The notes beneath the pieces were generated by a model, which saw nothing but the letters and a program-made list of their open reading frames with translations, did not search any database and was not told the DNA's origin. A program made the position numbers and the translations under genes. Shown piece by piece: positions 44,392 to 52,031 of a DNA stretch of 64,000 nucleotides. Source of the DNA: Prolixibacteraceae bacterium UBA6029. GTDB taxonomy: Bacteria; Bacteroidota; Bacteroidia; Bacteroidales; Prolixibacteraceae. The stretch lies in contig DIZL01000014.1 of assembly GCA_002429385.1 (NCBI GenBank), positions 87,993 to 151,992 on the forward strand, read 5' to 3'. How positions within the stretch are numbered: position 1 is the first letter of the stretch; each line of letters begins with the position of its first letter.

Positions 44392-45096
44392 TTACCAGTT
44401 AAAAAAGTGCATACCCAGACCGGAAATAAGAATAACCAGTCCTGCTGCGAGGTGCATATATTTTTCTTTGGATTTAAAGACCAGGAATGAAGAGCCCAGA
44501 TGAGCCAGGTAGACAATGAACATCATGGTGGTGATGGTGGTGATGCCAAAGAAAAGGGCCACGGAGGCAATGCCGAGGCCGCTTCGTTGTACCGCGGGAA
44601 TGAATAACATTGGAATCAGGACTTCGCAGGGACCAAAGACGAAGATGATAAATAAAACCCAGGGGGTCAGCTTGGTCTCATCGACTTTCTTCTCCAGACC
44701 ATGACTGACCTGATGTTTGATCTCACGGATGCTTTTGGGGATCAGGAAATTGGGCAAATGATGATGACCCCCGTTTCGCAGAAATTTATAGAAACCGTAA
44801 ACCGTATAGAGAATGCCAAACACAATGAGTAACCATTCCACCGTTTCTCCACGGAAGCCTTCTATGAATTTCAGTTTATTTAAGCTGATGCCTAATGCAA
44901 TGCCTATGAGTCCGATGACAACCGAACCACCAACATGACCCACTCCTGAAATAAAAGTGATCAGCATGGTTTTGGGTACGCTCCAGTTTCTGGCTTTGCT
45001 CAATACTATGAATGGCAGGTAGTGATCCGGTCCCAGGGCGGTATGGATGAAGCCGAGAGAGGCGGCGGTGAGAGAAAGCAGGATGATCTCATTCAT
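44392..45096 (-). CDS. UreH/NicO-like nickel transporter of the lar operon
   Basis: 234 residues, six or so membrane segments. The first carries HTALGPDHYLPF (about 18-29), the histidine/aspartate signature of nickel-cobalt and UreH-type transporters, and a HHH stretch occurs near residue 109. A second motif, FGPCEVLIPML, lies in the central helix. The gene overlaps larB by 4 bp and is the last of the operon, which makes nickel supply for the nickel-pincer cofactor the likely role. TauE/SafE-like naming in databases would describe the same fold. Confidence 0.75.
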   Translation of the reverse strand: MNEIILLSLTAASLGFIHTALGPDHYLPFIVLSKARNWSVPKTMLITFISGVGHVGGSVVIGLIGIALGISLNKLKFIEGFRGETVEWLLIVFGILYTVYGFYKFLRNGGHHHLPNFLIPKSIREIKHQVSHGLEKKVDETKLTPWVLFIIFVFGPCEVLIPMLFIPAVQRSGLGIASVALFFGITTITTMMFIVYLAHLGSSFLVFKSKEKYMHLAAGLVILISGLGMHFFNW

Positions 45097-45878
45097 TTCG
45101 GATCCTGTAATTTGTTGATCAGGGAAGCCTGGCAGGCAGCACCGAAACCATTGTCAATATTGACGACCGATACGCCCGCGGCACAACTGTTCAGCATCGA
45201 TAACAGGGCCGATAATCCCTGGAAGTTGGCGCCGTATCCGATACTGGTCGGTACGCCTATCACGGGTTTATCCACCAAACCGCCGACAACGCTGGCCAGG
45301 GCCCCTTCCATGCCTGCAACGACAATGATGACCCGGGCATTGCGGATCAGTTCCCATTTGTTGAAAAGACGGTGGATTCCGGCAACCCCTACATCGTAGA
45401 TGGCCTCCACCTTATTGTTCAGGAACCGGGCCGTTTCGACCGCTTCTTCGGCAACAGGCAGGTCGGAAGTTCCCGCTGAAACAACGGCGATATATCCTTT
45501 GCCTGTGATTTCCTCTTTATGCTTATATACGATAGTTTTTGCAAGTGAATTATAAACCGCTCCGGGGACAACAGTTTTAACAGCGTCATAAATTTCCTGA
45601 CTGGCCCGGGTAGCAAGGATGTCAATCCCTTTAAGGTACATGCGTTCGGCGATTAAGCGGACCTGTTCGGTGGTTTTGCCCTGCGAATAGATTACTTCAG
45701 GAAGGCCTGTCCGGTGCAGACGGTCGGTATCGATATTGGCAAAGCCCATTTCCTCGATGCCGCGTTTGGTAAAATGCGACAAGGCTTCTACCAGCTCCAT
45801 TTCGCCGTCTTTATATTTTTCGAGGATGTCACGAATATCCATATCAGCGGGTTTTAGCAATGATTCGTTCGACTTCAT
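45093..45878 (-). CDS. larB: LarB, nickel-pincer cofactor biosynthesis carboxylase
   Basis: 261 residues. LarB carboxylates and hydrolyses nicotinic acid adenine dinucleotide, the first step to the nickel-pincer nucleotide. An N-terminal helical part is followed by a PurE-like domain with VVSAGTSDLPVAEEAVETA and VAGMEGALASVVGGLVDKPVIGVPTS, both characteristic. It overlaps larC by 35 bp and the transporter gene by 4 bp. Confidence 0.95.
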   Translation of the reverse strand: MKSNESLLKPADMDIRDILEKYKDGEMELVEALSHFTKRGIEEMGFANIDTDRLHRTGLPEVIYSQGKTTEQVRLIAERMYLKGIDILATRASQEIYDAVKTVVPGAVYNSLAKTIVYKHKEEITGKGYIAVVSAGTSDLPVAEEAVETARFLNNKVEAIYDVGVAGIHRLFNKWELIRNARVIIVVAGMEGALASVVGGLVDKPVIGVPTSIGYGANFQGLSALLSMLNSCAAGVSVVNIDNGFGAACQASLINKLQDPK

Positions 45879-47016
45879 TCAGGCTCAGTCCGTGTTGAGC
45901 AGCCAGTTTCTTCAGGTCTTCAAATTCGGGTTTGAAACGTATCTCCCTTCCATTGAAATAACTGCATTTCACCCTGACCGTACCCAGTTCGGTTTCAATT
46001 ACCTTAGCCGTTCGTTCAAGAACCGTCTTTGCAACGGCATATTCCCTGATTCCAATGGTGGTGCTGTTGTTGAAGATGATTGACTTCATCTTAGGAAGAA
46101 GGTTTTGGGGGCAAAGTACAGACAACATGTTGGCCGGTCTTGACTTCTTCATGATGATCGGGGTCAGAAACACATCGCTGGCACCTGCTTTAAAGAGCGC
46201 AGTAAAAAGGTGGTCGTACCATTCGGGATTCATGTCATCGATGTTGCACTCCAGTATCCAGGCTTCTTCCAGTTGTGCAGGATCAATATTTTCGTTTTCT
46301 TCCGAAAGGTAAACCCTGAGTACATTGGGCACTTCAGAAATGTCGCGCTGACCGATTCCATAACCTGTTTTCTGTATCGTGAAATCAATATGAGCATTGA
46401 ATTCATCGACCGTGGCGACCAGGATGGCGGCGCCAGTCGGTGTGGTTGCTTCGTGCTGCACCAGTCCCGTTTTCACGGGAACATCCTGAACAATCAATGC
46501 AGTTGCAGGTGCAGGAACAGGCATCAGACCATGGGCACATTTCACCATTCCACCGCCCAATTGGATGGGCGAGGACATGACCTTGTCTACTTTCAGATAA
46601 TCCAGGCAGATGGCAGCCCCAACAATGTCAGCAATTGAGTCTAATGCTCCCACTTCATGGAAATGGACCGCCTGTTTGCTGATGTTGTGCACTTTGGCTT
46701 CGGCCTCGGCAATGAGGTCGAAGATCTTCAGGGACCTGGATTTGACTTCCGCAGAAAGACTGCTTTGGTTGATCAATTCCTCCACGTGCCTTAAATGACG
46801 GTGCTTTTCATTTTCCGGGTTTTCGATGACCACGGTGGCTTTCGTTCCTGAAATTCCCCTTCGGATGTCTCTCTGGATCTCCAGATGAAATCCTTCAATG
46901 CGGAGTTTCTGAAGTTCAGCAATCAGAAAATCAGGGTTGACCCCCAGATCAACCAGGGCGCCCAGGTTCATATCCCCGCTGATCCCTGCAAAACAATCGT
47001 AATACAATATCTTCAT
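45844..47016 (-). CDS. larC: LarC, nickel insertase (single fused chain)
   Basis: 390 residues. LarC inserts nickel into the pincer cofactor using CTP. The start MKILYYDCFAGISGDMNLGAL and the VHFHEVGALDSIADIVGAA segment near 125 are family hallmarks; the C-terminal half contains LECNIDDMNPEWYDHL. In Lactobacillus plantarum the protein is made from two frames through programmed frameshifting; here one continuous frame covers both halves. Overlaps: 4 bp with larE, 35 bp with larB. Confidence 0.95.
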   Translation of the reverse strand: MKILYYDCFAGISGDMNLGALVDLGVNPDFLIAELQKLRIEGFHLEIQRDIRRGISGTKATVVIENPENEKHRHLRHVEELINQSSLSAEVKSRSLKIFDLIAEAEAKVHNISKQAVHFHEVGALDSIADIVGAAICLDYLKVDKVMSSPIQLGGGMVKCAHGLMPVPAPATALIVQDVPVKTGLVQHEATTPTGAAILVATVDEFNAHIDFTIQKTGYGIGQRDISEVPNVLRVYLSEENENIDPAQLEEAWILECNIDDMNPEWYDHLFTALFKAGASDVFLTPIIMKKSRPANMLSVLCPQNLLPKMKSIIFNNSTTIGIREYAVAKTVLERTAKVIETELGTVRVKCSYFNGREIRFKPEFEDLKKLAAQHGLSLNEVERIIAKTR

Positions 47017-47858
47017 AGTTGGTTATTTTTTAGCGCTGATGGACTCAATACCCTGTTCATTTTCCCGGAGACCAAACCTTCTTCATCAATCTCGATACGT
47101 TCGAAGCCAAGCTCAATAAGTTCGCCGGATACTTTTTCCCGGATCAGGTGTAGTTTCTGAAGGTCGTCCTGTTTCACTTCAATCTTTCCGTAGGTTCCAA
47201 AGTGGCGTACCCTTATATCTTCAAAGCCATAGCTGTTCAGAAGGTCTTCGGCAGATTCGATTTGCCTTAGCTTTTCAAGTGTTACGGCCTGGTTGTAAGG
47301 AATGCGTGAGCTCAGGCAAGGGCTGGCTGGTTTGTTCCAATTGGGAAGATTAAAATACCGTGCAATTTCCCTGATCTCTTCCTTGGTCACTTTGCAATCG
47401 ACCAGGGGGGAAAGTACGAGGTTCTTCTGGGCAGCATCAATCCCGGGACGATAATCCCCCAGATCGTCGAAATTGGTGCCACTTAGTATTTCGAAACCGA
47501 GGTATTCCTGTTTCATTTCCTGAAGGTCGTGGAACAAGTGATCCTTACAGAAGAAACATCGGTTAATGGGGTTTTGGCTGTAGCGGGTATCATTCAGTTC
47601 TTGGGTTTTAATGATGCGAAGCTGAATGTCAAATTCTTCGCAGAACGATTGCGCAAGTTTAAAGTCTTTATTTTTCAGGCTTTCAGAGTTGGAGATGACC
47701 CCAATGGCATTGTCCCGTCCCTGAAACATTCGTGCCAGATAAAGGACCAGCGTGGAGTCGATTCCCCCCGAGAAGGCGACCAGTGAACCTTTCCGTTGCC
47801 TGAACCAGCTCTCCAGCAATTGAAGCTTTTCTTTTAATGCAGTATTTAGTTCATTCAT
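47013..47858 (-). CDS. larE: LarE, sacrificial sulfur transferase
   Basis: 281 residues. The PP-loop SGGIDS is at 30-35. LarE adenylylates the cofactor carboxylate and gives up a cysteine sulfur; Cys181 in KPASPCLSSRIPY aligns with the sacrificial Cys176 of L. plantarum LarE. Two further cysteines (Cys101, Cys104 in RCFFCKDHLF) are also present, so the cluster-dependent variant is conceivable but would need a third. It is the first pathway gene after the NikR-like regulator. Confidence 0.93.
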   Translation of the reverse strand: MNELNTALKEKLQLLESWFRQRKGSLVAFSGGIDSTLVLYLARMFQGRDNAIGVISNSESLKNKDFKLAQSFCEEFDIQLRIIKTQELNDTRYSQNPINRCFFCKDHLFHDLQEMKQEYLGFEILSGTNFDDLGDYRPGIDAAQKNLVLSPLVDCKVTKEEIREIARYFNLPNWNKPASPCLSSRIPYNQAVTLEKLRQIESAEDLLNSYGFEDIRVRHFGTYGKIEVKQDDLQKLHLIREKVSGELIELGFERIEIDEEGLVSGKMNRVLSPSALKNNQL

Positions 47859-47874
47859 GTTTAAAGGGATACTT

Positions 47875-47900
47875 GCTACTATTATTCTTTTTCGTGTTAC
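47875..47900 (-). promoter_or_regulatory. 26-bp site before larE (copy 1)
   Basis: It begins 17 bp upstream of the larE ATG. On the plus strand it reads GCTACTATTATTC, six bases, GTGTTAC, and is 19/26 identical to 48322-48347 before nikR. GTGTTAC matches the NikR half-site known from other bacteria and archaea; a proper second half-site is not evident. Confidence 0.5.
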
Positions 47901-47916
47901 TGTAGTAGTAAAAAAA

Positions 47917-48318
47917 TTACTCCGTTTTACTCATAATCAGTTTGCCATGCTGAATGCCCTTGATGCCGATCATCTTATCCGACAGTTCGGTCAGACGGCG
48001 GGAGGCGCCTTTCACGGCTATGATTTCCATGCCGTTTTGTTCGCTCAGGTTAAATTGCTGAACCCCTATCACCACATCACGGTACATCAACTGAAGTTCG
48101 GCAGAGCGGTTACGGATTTCGGGCTTCTGGCTGCTGTAAACCATTACGATGGCCCCTGCAACCAGGTTGTCGCATTTCCATTTCTGCTCCACCAGGTTCT
48201 TCTCAATCAGATAGCGTATAGCCTGAGAACGGTTCGAGAAATTGTTCTCGGTCACATACGAGTCGAGGGCTGTAAGCAGCTCTTCCTCCAATGAAACGCC
48301 AAAGCGTGAAACAGACAT
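47917..48318 (-). CDS. NikR-like ribbon-helix-helix regulator without nickel ligands
   Basis: 133 residues from the ATG at 48318 (MSVSRFGVSLEEELL). The longer frame adds 35 AT-rich residues. The ribbon-helix-helix part (to about 45, SNRSQAIRYLIE) and the ACT-like C-terminal domain ending GIKGIQHGKLIM align well with NikR. But the four square-planar nickel ligands of E. coli NikR, His76, His87, His89 and Cys95, align to Leu, Gln, Asn and Gly. It heads the lar operon and has a likely operator at its own start, so it probably controls these genes in answer to some other signal. Confidence 0.8.
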   Translation of the reverse strand: MSVSRFGVSLEEELLTALDSYVTENNFSNRSQAIRYLIEKNLVEQKWKCDNLVAGAIVMVYSSQKPEIRNRSAELQLMYRDVVIGVQQFNLSEQNGMEIIAVKGASRRLTELSDKMIGIKGIQHGKLIMSKTE

Positions 48319-48321
48319 GAT

Positions 48322-48361
48322 GTTACTATTTTTAGAATTCGTGTTATCTGGGACGAAGATA
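48322..48361 (-). promoter_or_regulatory. nikR-like gene promoter and 26-bp site (copy 2)
   Basis: A -7-like TATCTTCG lies at 48354-48361 on the minus strand. Directly downstream, 48322-48347 repeats the 26-bp element of larE (GTTACTATTTTTA, six bases, GTGTTAT). The site covers the expected transcription start, a repressor position. Confidence 0.5.
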
Positions 48362-48452
48362 TAATTAAAGTAAAACTTTCCAAATAAGAATTGACGAATA
48401 ATCATTCTTTGGTCAGAAATCATGTATTGCCGGCATTAGTCTTTATTATTAC

Positions 48453-48513
48453 GAACCAGGGTTCATAATAAATGACAAAAGGCTAGGTAATGAACGTAGG
48501 TTCACTATATTTG
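48453..48513 (+). promoter_or_regulatory. Twin GAAC-N4-GTTC dyads and -7 box before the DUF134 operon
   Basis: Two 12-bp dyads, GAAC-CAGG-GTTC (48453-48464) and GAAC-GTAG-GTTC (48492-48503), lie 39 bp apart centre to centre. TATATTTG at 48506-48513 is a good -7 box that abuts the second dyad. The arrangement looks like a double operator for a dimeric regulator. Confidence 0.55.
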
Positions 48514-48529
48514 TAGAAAAAATACGGAT

Positions 48530-48781
48530 ATGAAAACGCTGTTTCTGGCCAAAGTGCTGCTTCTTCTTCCATCTTTGCTGTTTGTCAGCCTGGTGTTTAT
48601 GATCGTTCTTGGCATTATAAGCAGCATTTTTGGTTTTGGTGATGAATTTTACTATGGTCCATTTTGCCTTATGTGTAAAATTATTCTGGGATTGACGGCA
48701 GTTACCTTTTTCTTTCTTATTTTACCGGATATTAAAATGATTTTTAACATCCATAAAAATGTCACGTCCAAGGAAGAATAG
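48530..48781 (+). CDS. Small two-helix membrane protein
   Basis: 83 residues with two hydrophobic segments (about 5-33 and 47-67) and a short charged tail. The start follows a TATATTTG promoter by 17 bp. The end overlaps the DUF134 gene by 23 bp, so they are one transcript. No family is recognised; the overlap argues it is real. Confidence 0.6.
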   Translation: MKTLFLAKVLLLLPSLLFVSLVFMIVLGIISSIFGFGDEFYYGPFCLMCKIILGLTAVTFFFLILPDIKMIFNIHKNVTSKEE

Positions 48782-49178
48782 AAAGATATGTAATCCGCCG
48801 AAAATGAAGGGATTTAAGCCATTTGGATTGCCCATCTGCGAAATTGAGAATATCAAGATGACCTTCGAAGAGTATGAAAGCATCAAGCTGATTAATTATG
48901 AGATGTTATCACAGGATCAGGCTTCCGAGCAGATGAACATTTCGCGGCCAACATTTACGCGACTGTACAATACAGCATTGAAGAGTATCGCGAAAGCCTT
49001 TGTTGAAGGAAGCGCAATACTCATTGAAGGAGGAGATTACGAGCTTGACAACGAATGGTTCAGATGCAACAAATGTTATAAATTAATAGAGGGTATTGAA
49101 AATCATGTGAAATGTGAAAACTGTACCATCTATGGGAATGATGAACTGGTGCTCCTCAATCAGAATAAAGGGGAATAA
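48759..49178 (+). CDS. DUF134 family predicted DNA-binding protein
   Basis: 139 residues. A sigma-factor-like helix-turn-helix (YESIKLINYEMLSQDQASEQMNISRPTFTRLYNTALKSIAKA, about 33-75) follows a basic N-terminus with CNPPKMKGFKPFG, the DUF134 opening. Two CxxC pairs near the C-terminus (CNKC, CENC) could bind zinc or a cluster. DUF134 genes commonly sit beside NifX-like Fe-Mo cofactor family genes, as here. The twin dyads upstream are candidate binding sites for this protein. Confidence 0.82.
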   Translation: MSRPRKNRKICNPPKMKGFKPFGLPICEIENIKMTFEEYESIKLINYEMLSQDQASEQMNISRPTFTRLYNTALKSIAKAFVEGSAILIEGGDYELDNEWFRCNKCYKLIEGIENHVKCENCTIYGNDELVLLNQNKGE

Positions 49179-49252
49179 GTTCAGATTGGTAATTCTGGAG
49201 AGGGAAAGCGTTTAAAATATAATCGTATAACTATTTAAAAACAGAGAATAAC

Positions 49253-49621
49253 ATGAAAATTGCAGCCCCAATTCAAACAAACAAACAGATTGATAATCAT
49301 TTCGGTCATTGTGAATCCTATATGATTTACACGGTTTCAGGAGCCAATGAGATTGTTGAGGTACAAAACGTAAAATCGGCAGGAGGTTGTGGCTGCAAGT
49401 CAGATATCGCCCAGGTTCTGGCCTCGCAGGGCGTTTCGGTGATGCTTGCTGGCGGTATTGGCAATGGAGCCATTCAGGTATTAGACCATGCAGGTATAAA
49501 AGTGATACGTGGCTGCTCGGGTGATGCAGAAGAAGTCGTGAAGCAATATATTGCCGGATCAATTGTTGATGGTGGAGTAAGTTGCCAGCAACATGATTCG
49601 GAACATGTATGTAGCCATTAA
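49253..49621 (+). CDS. NifX/NafY-type dinitrogenase cofactor family protein
   Basis: 122 residues of the NifB/NifX small domain: IDNHFGHCESYMIYTV near the start and VMLAGGIGNGAIQVLDHAGIKVIRGCSG in the second half. GGCGCKSD (about 45) and a Cys/His-rich tail (CQQHDSEHVCSH) could hold a metal cluster. In other bacteria such proteins pair with DUF134 and MinD/Mrp-type ATPases in cluster-handling operons. No nitrogenase genes are near. It is separated from DUF134 by 74 bp. Confidence 0.85.
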   Translation: MKIAAPIQTNKQIDNHFGHCESYMIYTVSGANEIVEVQNVKSAGGCGCKSDIAQVLASQGVSVMLAGGIGNGAIQVLDHAGIKVIRGCSGDAEEVVKQYIAGSIVDGGVSCQQHDSEHVCSH

Positions 49622-49814
49622 TTATGAGGAATTAGGTACCTAATTTGACCAATAAACAATGAGGCAAAATAGTAATACTCCAAAGCGTAACCGTTTCAGA
49701 GTGGATTGAGGGGAATTCTGCAAAGAAACTTGTAGTATTTTGCAGTTAAAAACGAATAGGTTTTAACTGTTCTGCAATTCTTTTTGATATTTCTAATTGC
49801 ATTCTCTAATTCGG

Positions 49815-50111
49815 TTAAAATTTTAGTTTCGAAGGTTTTTGTCTCGTGTCGAAGATTCTTAATAATTCTAAACATTCGTTCTTTTCCCTGTAAAAAATGG
49901 TGTTGTGCTTTGAAACAACACATTTTCGTACTTTCATTTTCTTGTTAACTATTGGGAATTGTTTTGGTTGTGCAGATATCTGATTTAATATATTTTCGAT
50001 ATCAACCATAAAGCTCAAAGCAACTCGCTCATTCCATGATTCATGTAAATAATCAAGCACTTTTTCAAAGTCAGCCTCCGAAAGTGGTGACCAAATTATA
50101 TGTTTAGGCAT
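49815..50111 (-). CDS. RelE/ParE-family toxin
   Basis: 98 residues with the RelE/ParE fold pattern: WSPLSEADFEKVLDYLHESW at the start, helices to about 60, then the strand block VRKCVVSKHNTIFYREKNECLELLRIFDTRQKP, where the YR and FDTRQ residues are typical. Its start overlaps the partner antitoxin by 8 bp (antitoxin first), the usual type II order. Whether it is an mRNA interferase or a gyrase poison is unknown. Confidence 0.85.
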   Translation of the reverse strand: MPKHIIWSPLSEADFEKVLDYLHESWNERVALSFMVDIENILNQISAQPKQFPIVNKKMKVRKCVVSKHNTIFYREKNECLELLRIFDTRQKPSKLKF

Positions 50112-50352
50112 GGTTATATTTTTCCCTTAACCTCGCCATGACCTGTTCGTGTGGAATTCCTTTGCCATCATTCAATTCTTCAATAGCATCAATTATTCCT
50201 TGTTTTTCAGAACTGTTAACTCCTATCCATTCGTCAGTGTCCTTTTTGCTATTAATGTAGTTTAACATTATACCATAAAATTCTTTCAGCTTTGCAGCAT
50301 CCAAAGCATCTACCTGACGAAATATCTGTAGTTTTATTTCTTCTATGCTCAT
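50104..50352 (-). CDS. Antitoxin partner of the RelE/ParE toxin
   Basis: 82 residues, helical and acidic, with the C-terminal EELNDGKGIPHEQVMARLREKYNHA typical of antitoxins paired with ParE/RelE toxins in Bacteroidota. No DNA-binding domain is obvious in the first half, so autoregulation is uncertain. It is the first gene of the pair, overlapping the toxin by 8 bp. Confidence 0.78.
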   Translation of the reverse strand: MSIEEIKLQIFRQVDALDAAKLKEFYGIMLNYINSKKDTDEWIGVNSSEKQGIIDAIEELNDGKGIPHEQVMARLREKYNHA

Positions 50353-50703
50353 GTTATTCTCTGATTAAAAATTCAATTTGCAAAAATGGTTTTGCCCATG
50401 CAATGCCCCTGTAAAAATATGAAAAAGGTTTGTTTTGGCAAATTTGATTTTCATTAAAGTTTACTGACAGGGTGGTTTCCAGTAATTGGAAGAATAAATA
50501 CTGGTAGGAACTATTACGAATATTTGGCAACTTTATTAAAAAAAATAGGCCGAATAGAAGGAGGAAAGGAAATGGTAACAACAATGATCGCTCAATTTAA
50601 AGTTCAATATAAAAGCAGGAGAGCAATGGTTGAGGTATTTAGCAGGATCCGATTGTAATTGGTTGGTTTTAATTATCTTTCCTGAAAATTAAAAACCAAT
50701 CTC
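50353..50703. other. Gene-free stretch before the tandem adenylate kinase
   Basis: 351 bp without a credible gene. Near its end ATTGGTTGGTTTTAATTA and AATTAAAAACCAAT (about 50657-50701) can pair and would place a hairpin directly before the GTG start. Otherwise nothing is seen. Confidence 0.4.
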
Positions 50704-51873
50704 GTGATAAACATCGCACTATTTGGTCCTCCAGGCGCCGGGAAAGGAACCCAGTCGGCCTTTCTAATTGAGAAATACGACCTGTTCTACATTTCAACAG
50801 GCGATATACTGCGTAAGGAACTTGCTGAAGAGACCAGGCTGGGACTGGAAGCGAAGAGTATAATCGCAGCGGGTAAGCTGGTCTCGGATGAAATCATCGT
50901 GCAGATTCTCGAGAAGACCATCAAGGAGAACTCACAGTCGGGCGGCTTCCTGTTTGATGGCTTTCCGAGAACAACCATTCAAGCCTATATTCTGGAAGGC
51001 TTAATGACAAAATTAAATACCTCGCTTAACTGCTTAATCAGCATTGAGGTGCCCGAAGACGAGTCGGTAGCACGGCTCGTGAATAGGGGATTAACTTCAG
51101 GCCGGTCGGATGATAATGAGCTTATTATACGGAACAGGTTGAAAGAATACGAGGAAAAGACTCTGCCTGTGCTTAATTATTACAAGGAAAAGGGTAATTA
51201 CATCGCCATTGACGGACATCAGGGCATAGCTGAGGTTACCGCTCAGATTGAGGAGATCATCAATAAAGAGTTCAGTAAAAAGTTGATGAATGTGGTCATC
51301 TTCGGCTATCCGGGTTGCGGCAGAGGCTCTCTGGGTATGGAACTTTCCAAAAAATACGGTCTTGAATATATATCGACCGGGAGAATGCTTGAGGAAGAAA
51401 TAAGTGCAGGAACCGACCTGGGAAAGAAAATTACACAGATCTATGAAACCGGAGAATTGGTTCCCGATGAGATCGTTGTACCTCTTCTTATCCGGAAAAT
51501 CAAGAATTCAAAGACCGTGAAGGGCTTTATTTTTAAAGGATTTCCCAGAACGCTTGTTCAGTCGTATATTTTGGATGGGATTCTAATGAAACACAATACT
51601 TCGATAAGAAAAATCATTGACATCCAGGTTAGTACGCTCGAATTGATTGCACGGCTGGACAGACGCAGCAAAACCAGTCATTGCAAGCCCTACGACACCA
51701 GCACAGAGAAAATTGTCAGGAGACTCAAAGAGCATGAAGATAAGACCATACCAGTTATCGATAAGTACAAAGAAATTCATGATGTGGTTATCGTAAATGG
51801 CGAAGCGCCCTTTGAAGTGGTCTTTGAACGGATGGCTGTAGAAATTGAGAAAGGGTTTAAAAACCTCAGATAA
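50704..51873 (+). CDS. adk: Tandem adenylate kinase with a degenerate second domain
   Basis: 389 residues from a GTG start giving (V/M)INIALFGPPGAGKGTQ, where adenylate kinases normally begin. Domain 1 (1-195) is complete: P-loop 8-16, FDGFPRT near 84-90, STGDILR for AMP. Domain 2 (about 196-389) repeats the fold: FGYPGCGRGSLG at 200-211 with Lys replaced by Arg207, YISTGRMLEE, FKGFPRT. Its lid residues (HCKPYDTSTE) differ from domain 1 (GRSDDNEL). Domain 1 is probably the active kinase; domain 2 may be regulatory. The stop is followed at once by a polypurine foldback. Confidence 0.88.
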   Translation: MINIALFGPPGAGKGTQSAFLIEKYDLFYISTGDILRKELAEETRLGLEAKSIIAAGKLVSDEIIVQILEKTIKENSQSGGFLFDGFPRTTIQAYILEGLMTKLNTSLNCLISIEVPEDESVARLVNRGLTSGRSDDNELIIRNRLKEYEEKTLPVLNYYKEKGNYIAIDGHQGIAEVTAQIEEIINKEFSKKLMNVVIFGYPGCGRGSLGMELSKKYGLEYISTGRMLEEEISAGTDLGKKITQIYETGELVPDEIVVPLLIRKIKNSKTVKGFIFKGFPRTLVQSYILDGILMKHNTSIRKIIDIQVSTLELIARLDRRSKTSHCKPYDTSTEKIVRRLKEHEDKTIPVIDKYKEIHDVVIVNGEAPFEVVFERMAVEIEKGFKNLR

Positions 51874-51986
51874 AAGGAGACGGGAGACCGGAAAAGGGAA
51901 AAAGGGAATTGGGTATTGTTTTAATTTGACTGTTAACCCATATTTCCTTTTTCCGGTCTCCCGTCTCCCGTCTCCGGTCTCCCTTT
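51872..51986 (+). repeat. Polypurine/polypyrimidine foldback between adk and osmC
   Basis: GGAGACGGGAGACCGGAAAA (51876-51895) is perfectly complementary to 51949-51968, giving a 20-bp stem. The loop holds TTTAATTTGACTGTT (51920-51934), also found in the foldback at 53488-53620. It starts at the adk stop and lies between convergent genes. Confidence 0.85.
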
Positions 51987-52031
51987 AATAAGTAGAGATT
52001 AATATACATATTCAGGGTGGCCCGAAAGCAC

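Noticed and set aside
45844..47016. Search for a larC programmed frameshift as in Lactobacillus plantarum
   Set aside because: One uninterrupted frame covers both halves, so no frameshift is needed.
49253..49621. Sign of nitrogen fixation because of the NifX-like gene
   Set aside because: No nif structural genes or NifB-type radical SAM enzyme are present; such small domains are common outside nitrogen fixers.
49696..49923. 75-residue minus-strand ORF overlapping the toxin gene
   Set aside because: Mostly a shifted reading of the toxin's 3' end; no start signal and no resemblance to a family.
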